64,000 bases of DNA from Halichondria panicea (taxonomy: Eukaryota > Porifera > Demospongiae > Suberitida > Halichondriidae). Numbering within the stretch: position 1 is the stretch's first letter; the number at the start of each line of letters is the position of its first letter. The translations under genes were made by a program, and so were the position numbers. The notes below the pieces were generated by a model. That model did no database searches. It was not told the origin of the DNA and worked only from the letters and a program-made list of their open reading frames with translations. This document shows, piece by piece, positions 51,213-62,600 of the stretch. The stretch lies in assembly GCF_963675165.1 (NCBI RefSeq), contig NC_087385.1, positions 532,001-596,000 on the forward strand, given 5' to 3'.

Positions 51213-51770
51213 CAGCTCAATTCCAGCCATTTGCTCCTCTTGTCCGTCAAACTGACCAATCCACCTCACAACACCATAGTAACTAGACGCGTACGGACCA
51301 TAGTCTGATACAACCACTGTCGATCCAACTTTGGGTGCAAATGAGGCCGGCCTCTTCCGAGGTGGTGGTTGACTAACATTATATCTCTTGCTAGCTTCGA
51401 GTAACTCTGGCTCCTTGAGAATGTATTCGTAGAGAGTAAACCGTCTTTCTGGTACAACTTCGGATCTGTTAAGAAACTCGTATTCTTGCAGTGTTAGAGC
51501 AGCGACGTTGGATTGAGGACAGGAGAAGGAGATGGTAGGGTCCCTCATGATGTGGTACTTGTGTGCTTGAGTGTAGGGAGTGCTGGCAGTTGGAACAGGC
51601 TTCACAAACTCTCCTCTGGACACCTCCACATTGGTCCTCTCTATGCCCATTAGACTCAGGATTTTGTGGTAGCCATTGTCGTTACTGTTATCGCTGTTGA
51701 GACCAACTGTCACGTCTTTCTCTCCTTGTGTTGTCTTCTTTAGAATGTAGCAGTGACTCTTAGAGGAGCT
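51213..51770 (-). pseudogene. Truncated copy of G1 exon 1
   Basis: Nearly identical to G1 exon 1 from its CYILKKTT stretch to AGIEL, but the first residues including the start Met are gone: sequence diverges at about 51770, just before a fold-back element. Exons 2 and 3 of G1 are absent, replaced by the PIGU fragment. The order (G1 exon, spacer, type II kinase) is the same as at 2.5-4.5 kb, so this is a relic of the duplication that delivered the G10 kinase. Confidence 0.85.
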
Positions 51771-51781
51771 AAGGTGAAAGC

Positions 51782-52047
51782 AGCGATCCGATTACGGCAG
51801 ATGTTTTTAATATATCTGATGATAGATCTTGATTAGTGCTCTCTAGTGGTGGTCTTGGATTTCCAGTGCCTTGCTTGGTTCTCTAGATATGAAGGCCGAA
51901 AGTAGCTGGGCGTGGTCTGGCGAGTGGGTAAAAGGTGCTTCATATCTAGAGAACCAAGCAAGGCACTGGAAATCCAAGACCACTAGAGAGCACTAATCAA
52001 GATCTATCATCAGATATATTAAAAACATCTGCCGTAATCGGATCGCT
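51782..52047. mobile_element. Fold-back MITE with about 110-bp arms at the broken 5' end of the G1 copy
   Basis: Starts agcgatccgattacggcaga and ends with its reverse complement. The arms differ by a 3-bp indel (gtggtggtc versus gtggtc). The loop is about 42 bp. A second small palindrome (gctagcctcgatccc ... gggaggctagc) follows at about 52055-52110. Confidence 0.8.
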
Positions 52048-52223
52048 GGCTATACTAATAGCTAGCCTCGATCCCAGGCCGCACTTCCCGCTAGGGAAGG
52101 GAGGCTAGCTAATAGCTCGTTTCTTATAAGACACGCCCACTTATTGTCAAACAGCATTGTATGGTTTCACAAACATTTTTTAAAGAGCGTGTACTAAACT
52201 AAGGGAAGGGTCAAAGGTTCTAG

Positions 52224-55200
52224 CTAAATTTTAGGCATTTTGTCATCTTTTAACATGTTCAGAACTTGAGCCATAGTTGGTCGGAGGTCGGGGCTCTCTT
52301 GAGTGCAGTTAGCAATCAGATTGTGAAATTGTGGATAGTCTTTTTCGACTTCTTTAAGCATACTCCAGTAATTTTTTATTGCTGGAAATGTGCTAGTGAT
52401 GACCTCACATAACAAAACACCGTAGCTGTACACATCAATCTTTGTTGTTTGTGGAATTTGTTCTTGTCTTGGATTGTAGGCTCGAGGTATCACTTCAGGG
52501 GCTGAATAAAGCACGCATCCTTCACCACTTGTCTGAGCATGCTGCAGGAAGTTGGCTGAGCCGAGGTCAGAGACCTTCCCCTTCCACTGGTGGTTGGGCA
52601 TTCGCTGGAGGAGGACGTTGGGAGCACTCACATCACGATGAATGATGGGATCGTAGCGCTGGTGCAAGTAGTTCAGAGCTAGGGCAATGTCCATGAAGAT
52701 CGAGAGACGGTTTCCTGGGTACAGTTGATTCCTCTCGTACGCTTGTCGGAGATTCATGTCCAAAAGCTCGGTGATGAGGGTAGGAGGGGATTTATTGTTC
52801 TGCTTATCAAAAATAGCACCAATGAATTGCACAAGGTTTGGGTGTCGCACTTCAGCTAATAGCTTCATTTCTCTCTCCATTTTCTCGATAAAAATTGGGT
52901 ATTCAATTTCTTCGTGTAGTCGCTTGACGGCCACGCTCACTGTTCCCTCCAGCACCTCTCCCCACCCTCCGTTGCCAATTTCTTTGCCAATGATCACTCT
53001 GTTGGCCGGAATCCTCCACACCTCTGTGTTGTGTGCTGCCAACTCTTTCGTCTTGCCTTCTAATTCAAGTCGCCCAGCCATCTCTCGCTCTTCTGCCAGC
53101 TTGGATAAACTTTGGAGGTCTCCATGAAGTTGTTGTATTTGCTCTTCTTTCTCGGCCATTTCTTGAGAGGTGGTACGTTCTCGCTCATTGTATCGTTGTA
53201 ACAACTGTTGCTTTTCAGCTTCAAATAGTTGAGACTGCTCGGCCTGATTGGTTTCGATTCTCTGTTGAAGACTTCTGTTTTCTGCCTGAAGAGAAGTGTT
53301 TTCTTGTTTAAGCTCATCAACGACGGCATCTTTGCTCTCTATCGGCTTGAGCACTGTTGAGACAGCACCTACTGTATTGACTGTGTATATACTCAGCATA
53401 TAAACGGAACGCTTACCTTCACTGACAATAGAGCAAGGCTCTCTGACTGAACTCAGATGATACTCCTCTTCATTATCACTGTTTCCATACAATGCAGCAT
53501 CATGCTGAACATAGACACACATGTAGATGTCTTGAGTGAACCGTCGGACCAACTCTGGTAGCTCTCTTGGTGGTGTACTGAACAGCTTATCCCTGCCTCT
53601 GACATCACTGTACACCCACTCATTCAGCTCACGAGTGCAGCCAGTCACACATAGAACGTTGTTCATGTCACCTGTACATAATATATGTAAACAAGTGAAG
53701 ACATCAATTAGTGCAGGCTGACTCACATTGCTTGTCTGCCATACTGTCAAAGAAGATCCACTTCTTCTCAAGGTCATCCCTTGGGTCTCTAGTGAAGCAG
53801 ACGTAGTGACTGGTCTCAATGCAGATCACAGAGAGGAGGTCCAACTGTGCCAGCTCGGGACTATCCGCTGGAGTAGCAGCAACAACAACAGCAGTTAGCC
53901 TATGATTAGCTCTGTCCTTGTGAGAGGGGTTGCTATGGTAGAGGTCAGAGCAGCGCTGACAGTAGTGGGTGAACTGCTGCTGACTGAGAGGACCACAACT
54001 CTCACACTGGATAGCTGACTCCACCCCACACGAATGGCAGGGTGGAGCTGGAGCTGTGATGGGAAAATAATTACTGTACAAGATACAAGGACACTCTGAA
54101 ACCTTTTTTGTCTGTGTCAGTCAACTCTCTGATGTCCAATTTCAGCTCTGGAATAATCCCCCGGTTTGTTCTTTCGAACTGGGGAACTGCAATCAGAAGT
54201 TTTGAGGGAACCTGACAAAACAGTGCACATGTAAATTTGAGGGCCCAGTAAGAGTCTACAGTATAGTACTATACCTTTGTGAATGAGATGTACTGCTTTA
54301 GGAACATTCTCCTGAGTAGATCTCCCACAGTGGGTAGTCTGAAGTTTGGGTTGGGCTTTGGGAACATTTTTTTGATGAGGTTTTTCATAGTGGGTACTAT
54401 GGGGTTTGAGTCGTGCTCCACAAACAGTTGGACAAAGAACTCTTGCTCCACACCAAACGGATAATTATGTATTACGTACTACCCTGGGCATAATTAGACA
54501 TATACCATAATATAATTATAACGGGAAATTTTCACGGGTGTAAATTTTCGCTATTTGGCTCCATAGCCCTCAGCAGAAATTTTCGTGCGTTCTAATATTC
54601 GCGTTTCAATGCCAGGAAACCACACCCACCAATAGCTTTGATGCGAAATACCGGTGCATGGAACTTTTTCCCAGTTTTAATTTTCGCGTTAACTGTCAGC
54701 CCTCGAAAAATGTGAAATTTTACACCTCACGAAAATTTCCCGATATGCGGTACCTGATGGAGATGAATGGCCTCGTGTATAACATGTGTTTGAAGAGCAT
54801 GTTTAGAAACTCCTCAGGATCTGTAATAGGGAACATTACACAATCAACGTACACTATAAACTGTCAACACCTTTCTCCTTCTCAGTGATTCCCTCCATCT
54901 TCCCGAGTTCATCCAGAGCAATTCTCATCTTCATCACTGACTCAAACCTCACCATACCATTCCTGAAACAGATATAATTATGTTCGTTAGAGATAATATC
55001 AAAAATTCCCTCTATTATCTCTATTATATGCCGTATAATAGAGGGAAGTTTTTGTGTGGTGAAAATTTTCGCGTTTTTTGAGGGCAGAGAAAATTAAAAT
55101 CGGGATAAACTCCCACGTACAACTGGTATTTCACATGCAAAGCTATTGATGGGTGTGGTTTCCTAGCATTGAAACGCGAATATTAGAACCCACGAAAATT

Positions 55201-57523
55201 TCTGCTGAGGGCTCTGAAGCCAAATAGCGAAAATGTTGCATCCGCAAAAACTTCCCGCTATACGGTACTATAAAATGTGGATACTTTCTGAGAGGATTGA
55301 CGATTCCCTTCCACAGTAAGTCAGCTACACGTTTCCTGTTCTGATCAGTGGTGATTGGTGCCAGGAACATGGAGTCAAAGACATCACTGAGGGCAAACAG
55401 ACCAAAGATAGTGGAGTCCAGGTAGCAGGAGTTCTGGTGACCCTGGATACCACGGTACAATCCAATGTACCTCATCATTTGCTCAGTGGGGTCATTAATG
55501 AACTGATCTGTTTGCTTCTCCATTGGGATTTGTATAGCTATAGAATACAAAACTCATATACATGTATACACATGAATGCATGGATATATATATAATTATA
55601 TACCAGACATACAGTTGGATAAAGAAGGCCACACCAGCGTACATGTATGTCTACATGCAGGGTACATGAATGCACGCTCACGATTCTCTATTGATGTGGC
55701 AGCATGTCCAGCTTGTAGTCCAAACCTTTTATCAGGACGGAGGCTAGCCAGTGGGAAGTACAACCCTTTACCATGAGCACAGGTAAAGTGCTTCTCTCCT
55801 GTAGTTTTGAGAGTTCCATCAGTACATTTGTCCATGTAGTCCTCCTGTGAGCAAATGAAATTAATTATACAATAGACTCTTTACTCACTAGTTCAATCCC
55901 TGCCACCTGACCATCCACTCCAGCTACGCTGCCAGTCCACCTGATCACTCCATAGTGTGGTGGGTCATTGGGGTTTATAGTTGCCACTTGAACAGTTGAA
56001 CCCACTGCCAGGTTGTAGGGGTTAGAGCTTCCTACCAAGGCATTGTACTCTTGAGGTACTTGTGGTGGAGCGTTTCGATGTTGCACACGATCGTTGATCT
56101 TGAAGTGATGAGAAGGGGGCTTATCGACAGGTGTATCAAACGTAGAAGAGTTGGCACCTGGTAGAGTAGACTTCTTTAGCTGCTGACGTGTCGCACCATG
56201 GACACTCTTACTCACGCCTTCCTCATGTGCAACAGCTGCTGGGTCTGCATCGGCTTTTTTATTTTTTTCCTCCGCAGTTTTTCTGGTTTCCTCTGCAGCT
56301 TTCTTTTTGGCTTCCTTTCTCTTAGCCTCTTCAGCATCCTTCAAAGCCTTTTCCTGCTTTGCCATTAACTGTCTCTTACTCAAGCCCTCCTCTCGTGCAG
56401 CAGCTGCTGGGTCTGAAAGGTCAACATCTTTAGCTGGGGGGTTGCGAGTGATGGCCAACTCCTCTCTAAACACAAGGTGCTCAGGGACCACTAAACGTTG
56501 ACCAGGTGTAGTCTTGAATAAGTGAGTTATTCCAGTTAGTGCTTTAGGGAAGAGATTAGTGACAGCAACCCAATCCTGTGTGAAATAGCCATATTAATGA
56601 ACGTAATAGTAGACACAGCACTCACTGTTTCAATCCCTATGTGGTTGGTGTCCAGTATTCTAGTCTGTAAATCTCTACCAATCCAGCGAACAGTTCCACC
56701 CATGGGTACATTCTTCTTGTTGAAGACCACCACACGATCATTGATCTTGAACATACATGTAGGGGGGTTATCGATAGGTGACCATTGGGTAGAAGAGTTG
56801 ACCCCTGGTGGAGAAAAGCTCTTTAGCTGCTGACGTGTGACACCATGGGGCACTTGGTGAGGTGGTTTAGCAGCAAGCTTATCCAGAGACACAAAGAGAC
56901 CACAGTCTTTATCACACTCAAAATATCTGAATCCCGAAACGAAACCATCACTGATGCCTTTCCCAAGGTAACAAGAATCCTGTAAGAATAATAGTTACTC
57001 ATACATATAATGATAAGTATATTTATACCTTAATCTCCACTCCAAAGTTCCTCCCTGGTAATGACGCTACGGGTCCAACATGTCTCACTACACCAGCAGA
57101 CCAGGTGGGTGCACTTGGATTATCACCAGGGAGCCTTACATGGACCTGGTCACCTCTCTTCAGCTTGCCACCCCATTCCAGCTTACCGTCTTCAGAGAAC
57201 ACAGCGAATCGATCACAAAGGTTCTCAATAGCTTCCAAAAGCTGTAGATCTCTGCCATTCAGTGGAGACACATGATCGAACTCATCGTCTTCACCACCAT
57301 ACAGTGTGACACTGGGGTCTCTTGTGGAGCGAAAGTTGTGAGGTGGTCTTCCATCATCGTGTACTAACCACTCTTGATCTTGTCGGGGAATCTCGGCAAG
57401 CAGTTCACCTCGTAACACTCGAACAGGTTTTGGACCTTCTATTAATATGATCTTCCCTGGAGCCTTCTCTCCTTGGACATCCTTCATTAGAATGTACAGG
57501 TAGTCCCGTATTCTGGATGCCAT
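52224..57523 (-). CDS. G10: chimeric CYLD-like deubiquitinase with G2-type kinase; one splice acceptor deleted
   Basis: Exons 57029-57523, 56626-56979, 55889-56575, 55682-55844, 55285-55537, 54871-54962, 54754-54820, 54275 to about 54463, 54103-54211, 53727-54053, 53417-53671 and 52224-53368. All but the last are near-identical to G5 (alpha N-terminus, three CAP-Gly, alpha USP). The last exon starts with the G5-type coiled coil but switches at about 53.1 kb to the G2 sequence (KELAAHNTEVWRIPANRV), giving a type II kinase with DLG. The Cys-box exon lacks three codons in frame. At the exon ending near 54463, 8 bp including the acceptor AG are missing compared with G5; skipping it (190 bp) would shift the frame, so function depends on a cryptic acceptor. 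The 48-bp intron 53369-53416 has no stop and a length divisible by three. Confidence 0.78.
54520..54752. mobile_element. CCGTATAGCGGG-family MITE, G10 copy at a splice donor
   Basis: Orthologous to the 18517 element. The end sequence is ttcccgatatgcgg, again directly beside the exon 54754-54820. Confidence 0.7.
55030..55267. mobile_element. CCGTATA-family MITE, G10 copy after the Cys-box exon
   Basis: Orthologous to the 19020-19258 element, with a few substitutions and a 3-bp insertion. Confidence 0.65.
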
Positions 57524-57697
57524 AGCATGGACAGTGATATATGGAGGTAGATCTAACATTCACCGGATTTAAGTCAAGACATAAAAAAATTATGTGGTAG
57601 ATAACCCAAACCTCACCTAATAATATTTGTGACTGCAAAACAACAGAAATTACACAAAATCAGGATATTCATGAATTTCTATCTAGCTCTCAATAAA

Positions 57698-59215
57698 TTA
57701 TAGTTTCAGTTTGACTGGTTTGCCCAGTTGGTCCAGTCTTGCATTGGTAGACCGTGTTTGAGGTCGTACTGGTGGACTAGATCACATCAGCCACTAGGAA
57801 GATCTGCAGTGGAGAGGAGAGAAGAGGGAGGATAAACAAAACGCTAATCAATGCCACTGGATCAATATAATATGCATTGTGTAGTGCGAGTGTTATATTT
57901 GTTAGACTGATTGCATAAAATAATTGCTATATATATACGCTAACCATGGGGTTCATAATGTACTCCTGTTACTGACTTGAGCTGTAGTGAGAATCATGGC
58001 AAAGAAGAAGTTAGCGGTAGCACTGCCTGCATACCAGAGGACAGGACAGAGGAGAGAGGAGGCCAGGAACATGACCACCACCACCAGGGTGTAGCGCAGG
58101 TCTGCACACAGAGGAGGGGATACAATACAAATATTCTGCTCATAGTGGTATTTCGGTAGGTGGCAGGAATAAAGTGTATCCAAATAGGGTATTTCGGTGA
58201 TTTGAAAATGGGAAGAATGAAGTTTTAGTATTCATTCCCACACACAGATAATATTATAGCCTAAAACACAAGTCAGACAACAAATTTATTTGACTTGTAC
58301 ATGTATGTATATTCTATCCCGATGCACTCACATCTGAATGTGTGTGTCCAGAGTGGCAGGAGTGCTAGTGGGACGGTGAGGTCACCCAGACACGGGTAGG
58401 ACTTGAACAAGGTCGTCACAGAGAGGAGAATGTACGCCAGAAACACTGGGTGGTCACTGGAGGAACAAGGGGGGGGGATTGAGTATCATTATTATTATCA
58501 AAAAGAAAGTAATTATAGAAGCAGAAATGGTCAAAAAATGATTTAGGTATACACAGCCAATATATATTACATGTAACTTGACATTCTTTCTGTAACCCAT
58601 AAAATCCTAATTCTTCAAGATATGGAGCTGCAATTAAAAAACCAGCTCCTTAGGCCACACAAACTTAATGACTTGTTTCTCAGGCCCTCGCGCTTCGATT
58701 TTTTGCCCCCTCATGGATCCTTTTATTTACTCTGTTTACTTCTAATGATCGCCATGTAAAAAATTATCATCTCATCAGATCACATGATGGCTCCTCGTGC
58801 CTGCTTGATTAACATGTATATGTATTTTTGTATGCATGCATGTGTATTGTTCCTAAAGATATATTTTGTGTACTTTACCTGACATTTAAGGAGGTGTGGC
58901 AAATTAAAGGTGTGGCCGGAAGTTTTGCCCCACCAAAAAAAAAAGCCTCATCCCCTCTTTGATTTTTAGTAAATATGCCTGAGAAACAAGTGATGGTATT
59001 TAAGGGGGCACGATTTTGAGGCGAGCTCAACAATTGTTGGTGAGTACTGACCCACCTCTCAGTTTGGTGGATAGAGCTGCAGTGACTGAGAGGTTAGTGA
59101 GGGTGATGGTGGAGAAGCCAGCACAGGTGACTATGGAGTAGGGGTTCAGTAGGTATACCAGAGCAGAGGAGGGACCAAACACCTCAAAAAATTTAACATC
59201 AGGATGATCTATGGA
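57698..59215 (-). pseudogene. PIGU pseudogene, copy 2
   Basis: Duplicate of the 22664-24180 pseudogene with the same missing middle exons and the same 11-bp deletion in the last exon, so the lesions predate the duplication. An additional deletion removes part of the WIHAGSA exon (LWYAGSATANFF instead of [16 protein letters not shown]). Confidence 0.75.
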
Positions 59216-59620
59216 GACGAGACATCTGCAGTAGAGCACAGTATTTAATATGGTCTTTTCTTGAGATCACACTTTAGGTGGAGAACCGACGACTTTCCCT
59301 AGGCCCTTCTTTAGCTTTGTGGATACAGAATTGGATGAGCTGCTTTTCAGAGCAATGATATTAAAGGAGTTCACATGGATTTGTTTTCAGAGCCTTCGAC
59401 ATCTTCCAATAGAATTATCACCTCTTTTCAGCCATCATTATTTGCAATGAAAACAGACTTTCTAGTTAGCTAGTGCATGGAATGGTAATGATCATCATAA
59501 CAATAATTATCATGCATGTACAGTAAAAAGCACACACAAAAATAATATCATCAGAAATAGCATTCTTGATAATAATAAAATGCACAACAAAAACTATAAA
59601 CTATAGCTATAAAGCAATAG
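59216..59620. other. Spacer downstream of G11
   Basis: Duplicate of 24180-24609. It holds the conserved block aatggtaatgatcatcataa about 130 bp after the G11 stop, as after most kinase exons of the array. No gene. Confidence 0.6.
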
Positions 59621-62600
59621 TTACTGAGACGGCAGCTTATTGAGTTTTTCAAGTACTTGGGTCATTGATAGTCTATTGTCTGGTTGGCTCTCGATGCAAG
59701 CTGCTATGATATCGTACACTTGTTCCCACTCACTCTTGATACGTAATAGTATTGCTCTTCTGTTCTCAGGGGAAGGCATCTCCTTGGCAATGGCCTCAGC
59801 TAGGAGGTAGCCATAACTGTACACATCAATCTTTGTAGTTTGTTTCGGAAGGGGATCGTCCAGATTAGATGGTGGGAAGGTTTCGGGGGCAGCATACACA
59901 ATGGCACCAGGAGCTGCTGTCTTGCAGCTTTTAGCCAGATTGGCTGATCCAAAGTCGGATAGTTTTGCCTTCCAAACTCCTGGGTGTATTTGCTGGAGGA
60001 GGACGTTGGGAGCACTCACATCACGGTGGATGATGGGCTCTTGATGCTCGTGGAGGTAGTGGAGGGCATAAGCCACCTCTCGAAATATCGATAACAAAGC
60101 ATCCTTTTGGAAATTGACAATTTTCCTCTTGTAAGCGGATCGGACGTCAGTATCCAAGAGCTCCAGAACAAGCAGAGGTGAGTCAGTACCTCTTTCCACA
60201 CCAGCGTCCACTACAGCAGCAATCAGTCGCACCAGGTTGGGGTGTTGAACATGAGCCATGATTCGAATCTCTCTCTTGAGCTGATCAATCGTGTTTTTGT
60301 GGAGTATTTCTTTGTGTGCACACTTTACTGCTACTTGCTGACCACGGAACAACCCTCGACACACTGATCCCCAAGCACCATGTCCTAGGTTGTCTTGTAA
60401 CACAACTTCTTGTCTTCGTACATTCCACGAGTCTTGGTCTAGTCGCGGAATTTGGAGCTTAGAAAACTTTGACTGACTTGTTTTGATTTCTGCCACCTCG
60501 AGCCTTCGTTGCATGTCATGAGCCTGCTGTTGAAAGTATTGCTTTTGCCTTTCCAGTTGGTGCTTTTCCATTTTGTGATGTTGTATTTGCTCTTCTTTTT
60601 CTTGAGAAGTGGTACGTTCTCGCTCATTGTATCGTTGCAGCTCAGCTTCCAATAGTTTAGATTGTTCAGCCTGATTGGTTTCGATTCTCTGTTGAAGATT
60701 TCTGTTTTCTTGTTTAAGCTCCTCTATGACATCATCCTTATTCTCCTTCAGCTTGGGCACTGTTGGGACAACACCTACACGTAAAAAAAAGAATGTATAT
60801 TATACTCAGCATAAGTTGAACACTCACCTTCACTAACAATGGAGTAAGGCTCTCTGACTGGACTCAGATAATCCTCCTCTTCATCATCTCCATACATAGC
60901 AACATCAGGCTGAACATAGACACACATGTACATGTCTTTAGTGAACCGTCGGACCAACTCTGGTAGCTCTCTTGGTGGTGTGTTGATCAACCTGTCCTGG
61001 TCTCCCTCATACACCCACTCATTCAGCTCACGAGTGCAGTCAGTCACACGTGGAATGTTGTACGTATCAACTGTACACAAATAATCATCGTACTTTCAGT
61101 GGAAGATAATGACATGATCATACTTACAGACTCTGTTGGCCATACTGTCAAAGAAGAGCCATTTGTCAGTGTTGAGGTCTCTAGTGAAGCAAACGTAGTG
61201 ACTGGTCTCAATGCAGATCACAGAGAGGAGGTCCAACTTGTAGACATCATTATTGCTGTTCAATGCAGGCTCAGGCTTGTGCTGTTTTCTCTCATCCTTC
61301 TTGTGGGCCAGTGGACAGCAAGTGGCACAGTAATACACACAGCTACTGACATCATGCTCATTCACACACTCGGAACACTTGTATTGGGACGGCTCTCCAC
61401 AGATCATACAAGGAGGGGTTTTGCCTGGAAAGTAGTCAGGGTTTCATCTAGGATTAAAAGTTTGAGGGGGAAGGTTTACGCACGCCGCAAAATGTTTGGC
61501 CACTCCCACATTTGTTGACCACACCCCCTATTACATGCTAGTGCATCCTAGTTACATATTGCACATCATAGACAGTACTAATGTGATGATGTCATTATTA
61601 TACACAAATTTGGGGGGAAGACGAGCATTTTAGGGGGGAAGGTTCACCCCAGCCCCCCCCCCCCCCACTAGATGAAACCCTGGAAGTATGTAGCAGAGTA
61701 ATCGTACGCACACATGATACAATAATTACCTGAGTCTGTGATCTCTGCAATGTTCAGCTTCAAATCAGGCACAATTTTTTGGTAAGTTTTGAACTCCCTT
61801 CCATATCGTGGCACTTGAACGAGAAATTTTGATGGGATCTGCACGAAGGAAATACAATGAAAGGAATACAATCATGTATACAGGCCCAAATGGTTCACCT
61901 TGGTAAATGAGATATTTTGCTCCTTGAACATCATGGTAATGAGTATCCCCACAGTGGGTAGTTTGATGTTAGGATCTGGCTCCACAAACAGTTGGACAAA
62001 GAACTCTTGCTCCACACCAAACGGACGCCTGTAGATGTGTATCATAATAATTATTACAGTACACACAATATTAGACATACCTGATGGAGATGAATGGCCT
62101 TGCGTGTAGTACGTGCTTAAACAGCATGTTCAGAAACTCCTCTGGATCTAAGTACACAACGTCAACATTTAATATGTGACCATCTTTACCCATACTAATT
62201 ACCTTTCTCCTTCTCAATCTTCCCCAGCTCACCCAGCTTGTTTCTCATCTTCATAATGGATTCAAACCTCACCACACCATTCCTAGAGTCAAGCAGCTCA
62301 CACACAATCAACAATAATCTCTGTACTGTACAGTACTGTATGCATAATTATACTTTGTGGGGTAGACAGATAGTGAGGAAAGGGGGAAGAGAGTGTGGTA
62401 GATATATGTGTGTATAGCTATAATTACCAGAGAGCTAAAACATGTACAGTTGTATACACAGCTCACTTTCTGAGAGGGTTGACGATTCCCTTCCAGAGCA
62501 TGTTACTGATGGCCTGTCTGTTGATGTCAGCAGTGCTGTGACTATCTTCTTCCAGGAACATGTCATCAAAGATATCGCTGAGGGCAAATAATCCAAAGAG

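Larger units (their letters stand above)
53417..57600. repeat. Segmental duplication, copy 2 (partner about 17397-21600)
   Basis: Exons 1-4 of G10 and G5 lie at a constant offset of 36,002 bp, with only scattered substitutions in exons and introns. The MITEs in the introns are shared. The duplication continues through the PIGU pseudogene into G6/G11, interrupted only by the 961-bp insertion in copy 1. Confidence 0.85.
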
